From positions 65,283,484 through 65,347,483 of the forward strand of contig CM055274.1 of NCBI GenBank assembly GCA_029237695.1: a DNA stretch of 64,000 bases, written 5' to 3'. Origin of the DNA: Conchocele bisecta (Eukaryota; Mollusca; Bivalvia; Lucinida; Thyasiridae). Below are positions 1 to 9,534 of the stretch, piece by piece. The first letter of the stretch is position 1, and each line of letters opens with the position of its first letter. Below the pieces are notes generated by a model. That model saw only the letters and a program-made list of their open reading frames with translations, made no database searches and was not told where the DNA came from. A program made the position numbers and the translations under genes.

Positions 1-1413
1 CCGCTCGACTTTGAGTTGCTGGAGAGTCACATGCCCTACTATCAGAGTGCTTTGGCTGATCGCCTCGAATACGAACTAACGTTCAACGACTACGGCCGAG
101 TTCTCATAGCCACCGACATGTTATCGACGTATACGATCGACAATGTTTCGCTGGAGTACGACATGGTCACGATGCCTGAACTCGCGCGATTGATCAGAAC
201 CCAGTACGCCGGGCGCGTTGCCATACTTTACGACCGAGTTCTTCGCCATCGCAATATGACGAGAGACAAAGGCGACACATTGTGGAATATTAATGTCAAC
301 GTACCCGCCCGCTCGATGAAAGGTATACTGATGTTGTTTGAGGATGTTCGGTTCGCGCTCGGTGCTAGAAAAACCGACAAATTCTTTAACCCCAAAATCA
401 CGAAAGTAGAGGTGACGATCGAGGGAGTACCCAATCAACTCTACAGTGCGGGTCTTCGTGCGCACCAGCAGTGGGACGAAGCTAGAAAGCAGTTTGCTGC
501 CGGCTCTAAACGCTCCCTGGAGGTTGCGGCGGTTGCCAAAGACCTGCAGCTATCGGCCGTCTCCCTCGCGGAGTTCCTGACTACCAAATACGCGTTATGG
601 CTAGACATGCGAGCCAGCGACGACGACCAAATGCACGGTAGCGGACGTCAAGTTGAGAACGCTAGCGAGGGTGTGACGATCCAGATAACCAAAGAGGCGG
701 ATGGAAATGGCGCATTGAACGTGTACTTATATATAATTACAGACGCACAACTGAACATCGATACGTATCAGCGATCTACTAAATCTAAGAAAATTAGCAA
801 TCAATACCAATTCACGATTGGAGATGCCCACTCTGCCATAATATGTGGGCAGACAGGATGTGGAAAAACGGTTTTCATCCTCGACTTACTCGAGGGGTCC
901 TACCGCGATGCCTTTCGTCACATTGTGATCCTATGTCCCACTGTGCGGCACAACGATACTTATCAGCGGCACCCGCGGATATGGACCGACCCGGAGGTAT
1001 ACGTTATTGACCCCGGTGATAGGCTTCACGATTGGTTGCGTGGTTTATACCAAAGATTCCAGGGTGAGCCCACCCTATATGTGATTGACGATTGCTCGGC
1101 CAAGGCGGCGATGACCAAAAAGAAGGACATGCTCTCCGAGCTCGCATTTTCTGGCCGCCATGCGAGGCAAAGCGTATGGATCTCCACTCAAAAATACAAC
1201 GCCGTCCTCAAGGATCTGCGTGAGCAAACGAAATGGGTCGCCCTCTTTCACTGCAAGGACCGAGACTCATTCGATGACTGTCTTCGAGAGAATGACGTTA
1301 TCCCAACGCGCGAGGAGCGGCTGGAGGAGGTTCGACAGATGCTTTCCGAAACTAAGCACGCCAAGCTTCTGCTAAAGACTGATCAACCAACTGCTTATAA
1401 AGTTATCAATTAA
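1..1413 (+). CDS. Capsid-like domain fused in frame to an FtsK/HerA (A32-like) packaging ATPase, 5' end cut by window edge
   Basis: The reading frame is open from base 1 to a TAA at 1411-1413, giving at least 471 residues, so the true start lies upstream. The C-terminal ~200 residues are an A32-like packaging ATPase. Walker A GQTGCGKT is encoded at 847-870. A Walker B strand ending in Asp-Asp (VIDD) is at 1081-1092. It is followed by a SGRH...SVW.STQ segment, the layout seen in Polinton, adintovirus and virophage ATPases that pump DNA into capsids. The first ~250 residues have no P-loop. They resemble, from memory, the C-terminal half of the double jelly-roll major capsid-like proteins of such elements (motifs LTFNDY, LWNINVNVPARSMKG, HGSGR). 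The two parts are normally separate genes, so the join is either a real fusion or a small deletion. The ORF is intact, unlike the other mobile coding regions here. ATPase assignment is firm, capsid assignment is moderate. Confidence 0.75.
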   Translation, partial: PLDFELLESHMPYYQSALADRLEYELTFNDYGRVLIATDMLSTYTIDNVSLEYDMVTMPELARLIRTQYAGRVAILYDRVLRHRNMTRDKGDTLWNINVNVPARSMKGILMLFEDVRFALGARKTDKFFNPKITKVEVTIEGVPNQLYSAGLRAHQQWDEARKQFAAGSKRSLEVAAVAKDLQLSAVSLAEFLTTKYALWLDMRASDDDQMHGSGRQVENASEGVTIQITKEADGNGALNVYLYIITDAQLNIDTYQRSTKSKKISNQYQFTIGDAHSAIICGQTGCGKTVFILDLLEGSYRDAFRHIVILCPTVRHNDTYQRHPRIWTDPEVYVIDPGDRLHDWLRGLYQRFQGEPTLYVIDDCSAKAAMTKKKDMLSELAFSGRHARQSVWISTQKYNAVLKDLREQTKWVALFHCKDRDSFDDCLRENDVIPTREERLEEVRQMLSETKHAKLLLKTDQPTAYKVIN

Positions 1414-1460
1414 TAATTTTGAAAAATTAGTAACAATTAATTTTTTCAAAATTATTAATT
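1408..1460. terminator. AT-rich hairpin at the ORF 3' end, candidate transcript-end signal
   Basis: The arms 1408-1429 and 1438-1460 are inverse complements (AATTAATAATTTTGAAAAA on the left, one extra A on the right), and the stop codon lies inside the left arm. A third copy of the same 23-base sequence lies at 1642-1664, just before the next gene. Hairpins at gene ends serve as polyadenylation signals in some giant viruses (the mimivirus hairpin rule). Applying that here is inference. Confidence 0.5.
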
Positions 1461-1610
1461 AGCAATTGCTGAACAATGCTGAAGAAATGCTTAACAAATG
1501 TTGAACAAATGCTGAACAATGGTTAACAATGTTAACAATTTGGTGCTCCGCTGCGAGCTTTGTTGCGAGCATAACGGTGATCATAAGTATCGGGTGGTGC
1601 GCTTGGCAAT
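1461..1610. repeat. Degenerate 11-12 bp tandem repeat (GCTGAACAAAT type) in the gene junction
   Basis: Six or so variants of GCTGAACAA(A)TG run from about 1467 to 1540 between the two virus-like genes. They are followed by about 70 bases with no visible feature. The repeat could be promoter material, but nothing specific shows this. Confidence 0.5.
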
Positions 1611-1670
1611 ATGTTAGTGATGAGACTTGTTAGAATAATTAAATTAATAATTTTGAAAAAATTAAGAAAA

Positions 1671-2297
1671 ATGAACTGCGACGAACTTCTCGATCAGCTA
1701 ATGGAAGAAACCTCTACCGACATCCTGAAAGATAATGCTCCGACAGAGCAATCGGGGTTGACAATCGCGATTGGGGCCGATACGAATGAAAATGCGGCGC
1801 GACGCGAGCGGCTAGCTGCGCTGGTTGCTGGGGGACAATCGGAGCATTATCTCGGTAGGCGTCTCTCAGTTTGTCAGGTGCATAAGATGTCAGATGCGGA
1901 GATTGATAAAATGTATGCACGATACGAATCCAAATTGGGGGCAGAGATGACAAAAACTCTTGGATCGGCGGCTATTCATTTGTACGCTACCGCCGTTAGT
2001 ATACTTCTCCATATACCACACCGAGGGGTTGATTACGATCTAGAGACTGACCCTTTTATAGGACACACTCTTAGAACAGCCTGCTGCTCAATTTATCACA
2101 AGTTTGGAATGTACTTAGCTCCACTGACAACCGCGTTGACCATGGGTAAACACTGTCAATTTGGACATATATGCCCACGAACTATAAGCTCTAATATTAT
2201 AAATGATGACACAAGACACACCCGCGAGAGTGACGGAACAGCCCTCAACAGTGTTGAACCTGATTGCACCTCCAACCCAATACCAACCGCCGTTGGA
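1671..2297 (+). CDS. Conserved protein of the virus-like element, function unknown, 3' end cut by assembly gap
   Basis: An open frame runs from ATG 1671 into the N gap, about 209 residues. An earlier in-frame ATG at 1611 would make the AT-rich copy of the junction hairpin coding, so 1671 (after AAGAAAA) is the better start. The protein has an acidic N-terminus, a middle segment rich in charged residues (LGRRLSV...KMSDAEIDKMYARYE), and a mixed helical part ending near the HKFGMYLAPLT segment. I recall similar unnamed proteins beside capsid and ATPase genes in Polinton-like elements of cnidarians and molluscs, but cannot give a function. Its place directly after the ATPase in the same direction suggests a virion or packaging role. 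The last ~30 residues before the gap look less conserved and may be non-coding. Confidence 0.55.
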
Positions 2298-2797
2298 NNN
2301 NNNNNNNNNNNNNNNNNNNNNNNNNNNNNNNNNNNNNNNNNNNNNNNNNNNNNNNNNNNNNNNNNNNNNNNNNNNNNNNNNNNNNNNNNNNNNNNNNNNN
2401 NNNNNNNNNNNNNNNNNNNNNNNNNNNNNNNNNNNNNNNNNNNNNNNNNNNNNNNNNNNNNNNNNNNNNNNNNNNNNNNNNNNNNNNNNNNNNNNNNNNN
2501 NNNNNNNNNNNNNNNNNNNNNNNNNNNNNNNNNNNNNNNNNNNNNNNNNNNNNNNNNNNNNNNNNNNNNNNNNNNNNNNNNNNNNNNNNNNNNNNNNNNN
2601 NNNNNNNNNNNNNNNNNNNNNNNNNNNNNNNNNNNNNNNNNNNNNNNNNNNNNNNNNNNNNNNNNNNNNNNNNNNNNNNNNNNNNNNNNNNNNNNNNNNN
2701 NNNNNNNNNNNNNNNNNNNNNNNNNNNNNNNNNNNNNNNNNNNNNNNNNNNNNNNNNNNNNNNNNNNNNNNNNNNNNNNNNNNNNNNNNNNNNNNNN
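2298..2797. other. Assembly gap, 500 N
   Basis: There are exactly 500 consecutive N, a conventional gap of unknown true length. Apparent open frames spanning it are artefacts. Confidence 0.99.
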
Positions 2798-3445
2798 CAT
2801 TTGCCACAATTTGCGGCGTTTGATGGACAGAAAATGCGGCGTTTTGCGATGCTTATTTATTATTGTATGCTTTATCAATTGCAAATCTAGGTTCCAATGA
2901 TGTTTGTTAAATGCCCTAACAGGACACTGTAGTATCATAATCGCCTTAGGAAACGATAATCATGTGCTGTAAAAACATTATTTTAATTAAGAATAGAAGA
3001 AATGTGGATATTGGGGAATATGTCAGATACATATGAAAGGGTTTTCGCGATCTTGTGTAGAGGTTGAAATCGAGTAAATGCGAGTTACACGACACTAACA
3101 GAACACCATTATAATTCTCGTGTTTTAGGAGGCAATTCTCATGTTTTGTCAAAAAAATAATATTATTTTTTCTAATAAACATATTTTGGCAGCATATGAG
3201 AATCGTCTCCTAAAACGATTTACGTGTCCTGTTACACTCTACTGATGGTGAACACGTGTTGGTCTTCCCTAGTCACATATGCAATAAGCCCGGTTTTGTC
3301 CGATCACGTCGTACATCATCATATGCACGTGCAGTGACCTACTGGGACGTGTGTCGGCATTGGAAAGTGGGACATGAAAGGTTACAAAATGACATCTAAA
3401 GGTTAAGTTGTGTCGATCGGATCTTTGAAACACGCCGACACAAGA
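2798..3445. repeat. Dispersed repeat with GAGAATCGTCTCCTAA palindrome; inverted copy near 47.1-47.3 kb
   Basis: No gene is seen. The core around 3190-3225 (GCATATGAGAATCGTCTCC) recurs at about 3810, 3915, 4110, 8390 and 8525. The stretch 3226-3370 matches the reverse complement of about 47,100-47,225 (shared words such as CAATAAGCCCGGTTTTGTC). The first ~30 bases after the gap are GCGGCGTTT-rich, as at 8.9-9.2 kb. Confidence 0.6.
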
Positions 3446-3629
3446 GCACAGGTTGAAGTAACGGACGGAGGTCTATAAATACATTAAATATGCCTAAAAG
3501 CATCAATAAATGAAGAAAAACATATTTGTTTTACCCCCTCCATCTAATCATTATAATTTCTTTATTTATTGATGCTTTTAGGCATATTTAATGTATTTAT
3601 AGACCTCGGTCCGTTACTTCAACCTGTGC
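3446..3629. repeat. Snapback: 66-bp near-perfect inverted repeat with 52-base loop
   Basis: The arms 3446-3511 and 3564-3629 are reverse complements with a single mismatch (ACGGACGGAGG against ACGGACCGAGG). The loop is 3512-3563. A fold-back mobile element or a head-to-head duplicated fragment would both explain it. Near-identity implies recent origin or conversion. Confidence 0.9.
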
Positions 3630-4216
3630 ACAAGAGCAGCACATTTACGATTAATTACATATTTATTAATGGAATGGAACTTATCTCTCTTATATCATAG
3701 CGGTTTTCACCGCGTTTGATAAAAATATTTCTTCCATTTTATTGGTCGGAGAGAAGGTGTGGAATCTCAAAAAAAAGGTAACGAAATCCTTATTTACTCA
3801 ATAAATATGTACTGGCAGCACATCAGAATCGTCTCATGTTTTGTCAAACCATGTTTTTATTGTCAGAAATATTGATGTTTGTCCACATTTGTTCCATTTC
3901 TTAATAAAAACATGTTTTGGCAGCACATGAGAATCGTCTCCTAAGACGATTTGTACATATGTTACAATTTCGCGAAACGAAAATGAAACATATTCTCAAC
4001 AAAACATGTTTCGCGTTTTCGCGATCTCGGCCTATGCCTATGCGAAGCGCGATGGATCGAGAAACGAAAATTTAACATATTCACAACAAAACATGTTTTG
4101 ACAGTACTGTGCATATGAGAATCGTCTCCTTTCGCGATCTTGCGCGTAGATCGAGATCGCGAAAACGCGAAGCGTGATCGCGAGAGCTGAAACGAAAATG
4201 TACCGTATTCTCAACA
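3630..4216. repeat. Further copies of the GAGAATCGTCTCC repeat, AT-rich
   Basis: Copies are at about 3810-3840, 3910-3950 and 4105-4135, each followed by or containing AAACATGTTTT or TTTTGTC words. There are also GCGA-rich stretches (4020-4060, 4135-4190). No gene is supported. Confidence 0.55.
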
Positions 4217-4433
4217 AAACTGATTGCATGGGTTAATCATGCCCCTATGCGATAGCCAGGGGGGGGGGGGCATATTGCCTTGCTCTTGAGGTTCCGTAAG
4301 TCCGTCCGTCCGTCTGTACATTTACATCAACAAGTGTGTAAGAGTTTCTCCAGTTAGAGTCCAGTATTCCAGAGGGGCACATCCATGTTTTACAAACATA
4401 ATGTCTAGTATTAATGTTGGTACAAAAGCTAAT
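4217..4433 (+). mobile_element. 5' fragment of a HINE/pearl-type element
   Basis: An imperfect hairpin, ATGCCCCTATGCGATAGCCAGG pairing with the following GGGGGCAT (about 4239-4273), is followed by a short (GTCC)n run at 4291-4313. This is the left-end layout of the other HINE-type elements here. It is cut off by the next element at 4434. Confidence 0.5.
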
Positions 4434-5462
4434 TGTATCCCCCGGACTCCGTCGGGGGATACTATGGATTTGACAGCGCGCCGCGTCCGCGTCCCCGTCA
4501 CCCTTTGGAATATTTTCATGAAACTTCACACATGCATAGACCACGACCCGAAGGTGTGTCGCGCGCAAGAATGACAACTCTTGCATAGCTAATTTTTTAG
4601 TTATCTCCCTTTTTTGTTTCTCGCACTGATTTCGTGTCCGGAGCATAACTCCACCACCCTTTGGAATATTTTCATGAAACTTTACACATGCATAGACCAC
4701 GACCCGAAGGTGTGTCGCGCACAAGAATGACAACTCTTGCATAGCTAATTTTTTAGTTATCTCCCTTTTTTGTTTTGCGCACTGATTGACCATATCTCGA
4801 CCACCCTTTGGAATATTTTTATGAAACTTAACACATTCAATTAGACCACGAACCGAAGGTGTGTCGTGCACAAGAATGACAACTCTTGCATAGCTAATTT
4901 TTGAGTTATCTCTTTTTTTGTTTTTGTTTTCGCTCACTGATTTCCTGTCCGGAGCATAACTCGACCACCCTTTGGAATATTTTCATGAAACTTCACACAT
5001 GCATAGACCACGACCCGGAGGTGTGTCGCGCACAAGAATGACAACTCTTGCGTACTTAATTTTTGAGTTATCTCCCTTTTTTGTTTTGCGCACTCTACAA
5101 ACTGGACAATAATGCATGAAGACCTGTTTTCTCGTCTGCTCTGTACACCTTTTCTTGTGTGCTCTGTACACCTTACCTGTAGAGAGAACAAAAGAAACTG
5201 GGAGAACCATGTGCTAGCATGGGCTAGCATGTGCAGATGTCCAGTGCTTGACCACTGCTGACCAGGTAATTTATACAGGTAAATCACTACATTGGGTACT
5301 GTGTTGAAAATATTGTGGCATTATGTGGACCTGTGCAGATTTTTGTAGATAAATATAGGACTATTAAAAAAAAAATCTGGTCTCCAATAGCAAGCATTAT
5401 TATTTTTTTCCTTTCATCATTTTTGTTTTCTTTTTTTTTTTCATTTTTTTTTTTTTTTTTTT

Positions 5463-5509
<47 letters not shown>

Positions 5510-7021
5510 CAAATTCAAATTTTTATTTTTTTCAATTTTTGTCTAGTAGCATAAGGTCGTAAGTGCTATATACAGACTATTCACCTGTGCATGTGCTAGC
5601 ATGTGCAACTGACCACTGACCACTTACAGGTAATTTATACAGGTAAATGATTATATTACATTTCCGTAAACTGTGTTGAAAATATTGTGGCATTATGTGG
5701 ACCTGTGCAGATATATGTAGATAAATATAGGACTATTAAAAAAAAATTCTGTGCTCCAGTAGCAAGCATTATTATTTTTAAACTTTTTTTTTCCATTTTT
5801 TTTTCCATTTTTTTTTCCATTTTTTTTTCCATTTTTTTTTTCATTTTTTTTTCAAATTATTTTTCAATTTTTGTCTAGTAGCATAAGGTGGTAAGTGCTA
5901 TATACAGACTATTCACCTGTGCATGTGCTAGCATGTGCAACTGACCACTGACAACTTCCAGGTAATTTATACAGGTAAATGATTATATTACATTTCCGTA
6001 AACTGTGTTGAAAATATTGTGGGAAATATGTGGACCTGTGTATATATGATATGTATAAATATAGGACTATTAAAAAACATTCTGGGCTCCAGTAGGGAGC
6101 ATTATTCTTTTTCTTTTTTTTATTTAATTTTTTTTCATTTTTTTTTTCCTTTTTTTTTTTACATTCTTTTTCAATTTTTTAACTGACCACTAACTTATTA
6201 CAGGTAATTTATACAGGTACATTATTACATTTCCGTAAACTGTGTTGACAATATTGTGGCAGTATGTGGACCTGTGCAGATATATGCAAATAAATATAGG
6301 ACTTAACAAAAATTCTGGGCTCCAGTAGCGAGCATTATTTAAAAAAAAAAATTTGTATATTACATTTCCGTAAAACTGTGTTGAAAATATTGTGCCATTA
6401 TGTGGACCTGTGCAGATATATGTAGATAAATATAGGACTATTAAAAAAAAATTCTGGGCTCCAGTAGCAAGTATTATTATTTTTTATTTTTCAACTTTTT
6501 TTTCAATTTTTTTTTTTTTACATTCTTTTTAAATTTTTTAACTGACCACTAACTTATTACAGGTAATTTATACAGCTAAATTATTACATTTACCTAAACT
6601 GTGTTGACACTATTGTGGCAGTATGTGGACCTGTGCAGATATATGTAGATAAATATAGGACTATTAAAAAAAATTCTCGGCTCCAGTAGCGAGCATTATT
6701 TTTTTTATTTACATTCTATATTACATTTCCGTCAACTGTGTTGAAAATATTGTGGCATTATGTGCACCTGTGCAGATATATGTACATAAATATAGGACTA
6801 TTAACAAATAATTCTGCACTCCAGTAGCTTCACACATGCATAGACCCTAAAGGTGTGTCGCGCAAGATTGACAACTCTTGCATCACTAATTGTTTAGTTA
6901 TCTCCCTTTGTCCGTCACCGATTTTGTCTCCGGAGCATAACTCGATCACCCTTTTTTCAAACTACTTGTGTATCTGGGGAGGGGGATACACATGCGCTTG
7001 TCGACAAGCGTCCATTTCTAG
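4434..7021 (+). mobile_element. HINE/Helitron-like element, family 1, copy A
   Basis: The left end is a hairpin TATCCCCCGGACTCCGTCGGGGGATA. The right end has the inverse motif GGGGGATAC, then a perfect 16-base palindrome CGCTTGTCGACAAGCG (6995-7010) and TCCATTTCTAG, the classical Helitron 3' end (hairpin, ~10 bases, CTAG). The core has two blocks of tandem repeats: a ~150-bp unit (4494-5095, CCCTTTGGAATATTTTCATG) and a ~250-bp unit (5280-6830, see separate entry). No ORF for Rep/helicase is present, so it is non-autonomous. A second copy lies at 34554-37911. Confidence 0.75.
5280..6830. repeat. Tandem array of ~250-bp units carrying long T runs
   Basis: Seven or so units start with CATTTCCGTAAACTGTGTTGAAAATATTGTGGC and end with GCTCCAGTAGC. 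Most hold T-rich tracts (5410-5510 is almost pure T) whose lengths differ between units. The same array occurs in the sister copy at 35570-36270. Open frames through the T runs are not genes. Confidence 0.85.
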
Positions 7022-7167
7022 TTTATTAGAGGTATTAATACATATACAGGGTGATTCAAAAAACTTGTCCCCACTTCAAATAATCATATTTTGCTTTCTA
7101 AGAGTGATAGAGAATCAAAATATGGCTTATTAATTAATGCAACTCCACCATTTTGCTAATATTATGA

Positions 7168-7235
7168 ACAAAAACTGATGACGTCATCATTTCATGTGTA
7201 TGACGTCATCAAGTTTAGTGTATGATGTCATCAAC
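7168..7235. promoter_or_regulatory. Three CRE-like sites in the mariner 5' region
   Basis: TGACGTCA occurs at about 7178 and 7201, and the one-base variant TGATGTCA at about 7223. They are spaced about 22-23 bases apart, upstream of the transposase frame. Full palindromic CRE sites bind CREB/ATF factors, so a role in driving the transposase is plausible but not shown. Confidence 0.45.
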
Positions 7236-7241
7236 ATTTGA

Positions 7242-7721
7242 AAATGGATTTATCAGCAGAAGTTGTATTATGAATGCGGAAACTCACCTAATATTGTCAG
7301 AAAGATGATGAAGAAGAAGTATCCAGACAGAGAATACTTGTCACGGAAGCAGATATATAGAATAGTCAAGAGATTTGAAGAATCGGGAAGTGTTCACGGG
7401 AGATGGAAGGGAAACAGTGGTAGAGAATGAAATGGACGTTCAAATGAAAACATTGAAAACGTGAGGAAAGTAATAGAAGAGACACCGAGAAAGTCAATCA
7501 GGAATGTATTGAGGGATCTCACAAACACTCCAAGTTATTCATCAGTCCAAAGAATATTGAAGTACGACTTGCAACTCAAATCATATCAAATCTCAGTCAT
7601 GCAGCACTTAAAGGAAGAAGACATTGACAGGAGAATGGAATTTGCTAACTGGGCTATTGAAAAATCGGCCACTTCAGAAAAAGGCTTGGACTGGTTATCC
7701 GGCAGAAGGGCGGACATATAG
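7242..7721 (+). pseudogene. Truncated mariner/Tc1-type transposase, N-terminal DNA-binding part
   Basis: One frame reads from about 7242 to TAG 7719-7721 with a single in-frame TGA near 7427. It encodes a helix-turn-helix region (YYECGNSPNIVRKM...SRKQIYRIVKRFEESGSV), then a second part (SVQRILKYDLQLKSYQI...RRMEFANWAI) typical of the N-terminal half of mariner transposases. The DD(D/E) catalytic domain is missing: the frame ends soon after the FANW motif. It therefore cannot encode an active enzyme. It lies wholly inside the perfect TIRs at 7047 and 7887. Confidence 0.8.
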
Positions 7722-7942
7722 AACATGTCATTTAAACAAGAAAAACATAATTGATTCCGAGGATTTGTGTATTGACTGAAAAGGTGAATAATTGTTTGTT
7801 ATTTTGATATATAGAGTAAACGTATATAATTTGAGTATGGCTTCAGATGTTCATTTGAAGTGGGGACAAGTTTTTTGAATCACCCTGTACATGTACTTAC
7901 ATTTTAAAAAAATATACCGCCGTACCCACCCATCCACAACTA

Positions 7943-8159
7943 CAGTGCAACCTCTCTAAACCGGACACCCTGGGGCACATCCCAGGGCGTCCGGTTTAGA
8001 GAGGCTCCACTGTGAACCATGTATATAACTACTTCAAGACATGCGTGGGTGCTTTGTGTTCATGAACAGAAATTATAATCGGAGATAAATGGACACAAAC
8101 TATGTCAAAATTAAGCACAACTAACTTGTCTCTGTGTTCGGTTTAGAGAGGTTCGACTG
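7943..8159. mobile_element. pogo/Tigger-like MITE, 217 bp
   Basis: Its ends are inverse (CAGTGCAACCTCTCTAAACCG left, CGGTTTAGAGAGGTTCGACTG right), with TA on both sides (7941-7942 and 8160-8161). An extra internal inverted copy of the TIR lies at about 7987-8012 (GTCCGGTTTAGAGAGGCTCCACTG), so the left end is itself a near palindrome. No coding capacity. Confidence 0.8.
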
Positions 8160-9534
8160 TAGCACATTTGCGACATATCATTTTCGGTCTAGCTGCACAC
8201 CTGATGGTGTTTACAATCATCAGTCGGTAATCCATTTTCACGTGCAAAGTGCAACTGACCTTTAGAACTCGGCGGAAACGAACATACCAAAACCACGCTA
8301 TGTAGTCGCTCACGTCATTGAATTGACGCATGCAGCTTGTACAGTTTCACATTTGTTTGATTTCTTGATAAAAGCAAGATTTGGCAGCACATGAGAATCG
8401 TCTCCTAAGTAAGACAATTCTCATATTTTGTCAAAATATGTTTTTGTAAAGAAATACCAATATATTCAGGTTTTCTTTTCACATTTGTCCGATGACTTAA
8501 TAAAACATGTTTTGGCAACACATAAGAATCGTCTCCTTAGACGAGTCTAATATTTTGTAAAAACAAAATTGTTTTCACATTTGTTTGATTTCTTAGACCG
8601 TGCAAACGATTGACAAATTCAGAAATAACAACTTAATTTTTGTTTCTCGAGTCGGGTTTTATATGGTGGCGAGGAAATACGATCGATTACACACTGTGAA
8701 AATCTGAATATGCCTGTTTGATATCTACATCCTACATGATCAATATTCTGAATATGCCTGTTTGATATCTACATCTTAAATGATCAATATCGGTATGACC
8801 ATGGATGTTCGAACATGATTTATTGACAGATATACCAAATCGATCCATGCGAAATGCATGTCTACAAGGGTAAAACTGACTTCATTCAATCAAACAATGT
8901 ACATATTTTCAGAGTGAATTGCCGAGTTTTGCCGCATTTTACCGTGTCCATTTTGCCGCAAAACGCGGCGGTAAAGGTGCGATAACATGTACATGTACGT
9001 TGTACACACTGGAAAGTTTTGCCAAGTTTTGCCGAGGATCGCCGCGAAACGACCGCATAAAATTTGCGGAGTTTCGCGTTATGCCGCAAACGGCCACGGG
9101 ACGTTTTGCGAGAGATTGCGGCAATATTCCGCGCTAAAGCTAAATTGGTTGCCGCAATTACAAAAGATGTGCGGGTTTCGCGGTGGCTGTACTGTATATG
9201 AATAATATTGACACCATTCAACACAGTGAATATAGTGGGTGGGGTAATATTTTCCACCCCAGAATTCAGTCATTGTAGTGGTCACCATACTTTGATACCT
9301 CACACAGTTAATAACCTTACAATATTGATTGTTTGAAACACAATGAGCGTTTCATTAATAGAATGGCGAATGGTACAGATCCTAATCAGACTGCGGATGC
9401 ACAGGCTGATCTGGATCTACACTGGTCGCAAGACACATAATCCGCATTTCTCCCGTCGCAGTCACAACTTAAAGTTGGTTATGGTATAATAGTATACCAC
9501 ACTAGAATACCTCACACAGTGAGTAACCTTACAG
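8160..9534. repeat. Mixed repeats, no gene
   Basis: It holds two GAGAATCGTCTCC-type copies (about 8385-8440 and 8510-8560) and a direct duplication of ~54 bp (CTGAATATGCCTGTTTGATATC at 8705 and 8750). A stretch rich in TTTTGCCG/CGGCAAAA words runs at 8910-9180. A fragment of a dispersed repeat (GCACAGGCTGATCTGG...CACTGGTCGCA) lies at 9390-9470. A duplicated flank (TACCTCACACAGT...AACCTTACA) at 9296 and 9509 leads into the minisatellite. Confidence 0.6.

Larger units (their letters stand above)
7047..7887 (+). mobile_element. Tc1/mariner-superfamily DNA transposon, 841 bp, TA target duplication
   Basis: Perfect 34-bp terminal inverted repeats (7047-7080 and 7854-7887, beginning CAGGGTGATTCAAAAAACTT) are flanked on both sides by TA (7045-7046 and 7888-7889). 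It carries a shortened transposase reading frame. At 841 bp it is about two thirds of a full mariner, so the catalytic half has been deleted. Perfect TIRs suggest recent movement using a transposase supplied from elsewhere. Confidence 0.9.

Noticed and set aside
1611..2938. Long ORFs spanning the N gap on both strands
   Set aside because: Ns are read as open. Only the part before 2298 in the frame of ATG 1671 is supported.
4245..5287. Minus-strand ORFs with repeated CVKFHENIPKGG segments
   Set aside because: They arise from the ~150-bp tandem units of a non-coding HINE element. The same peptide recurs because the DNA unit recurs, and no start, domain or conserved protein context supports a gene.
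5315..5878. Phe-rich or Lys-rich ORFs
   Set aside because: Translation of T runs inside tandem repeats.
8886..9303. Overlapping ORFs on both strands near 9 kb
   Set aside because: They come from a GCCG/CGGC-rich repeat. No homology or splice context is visible.
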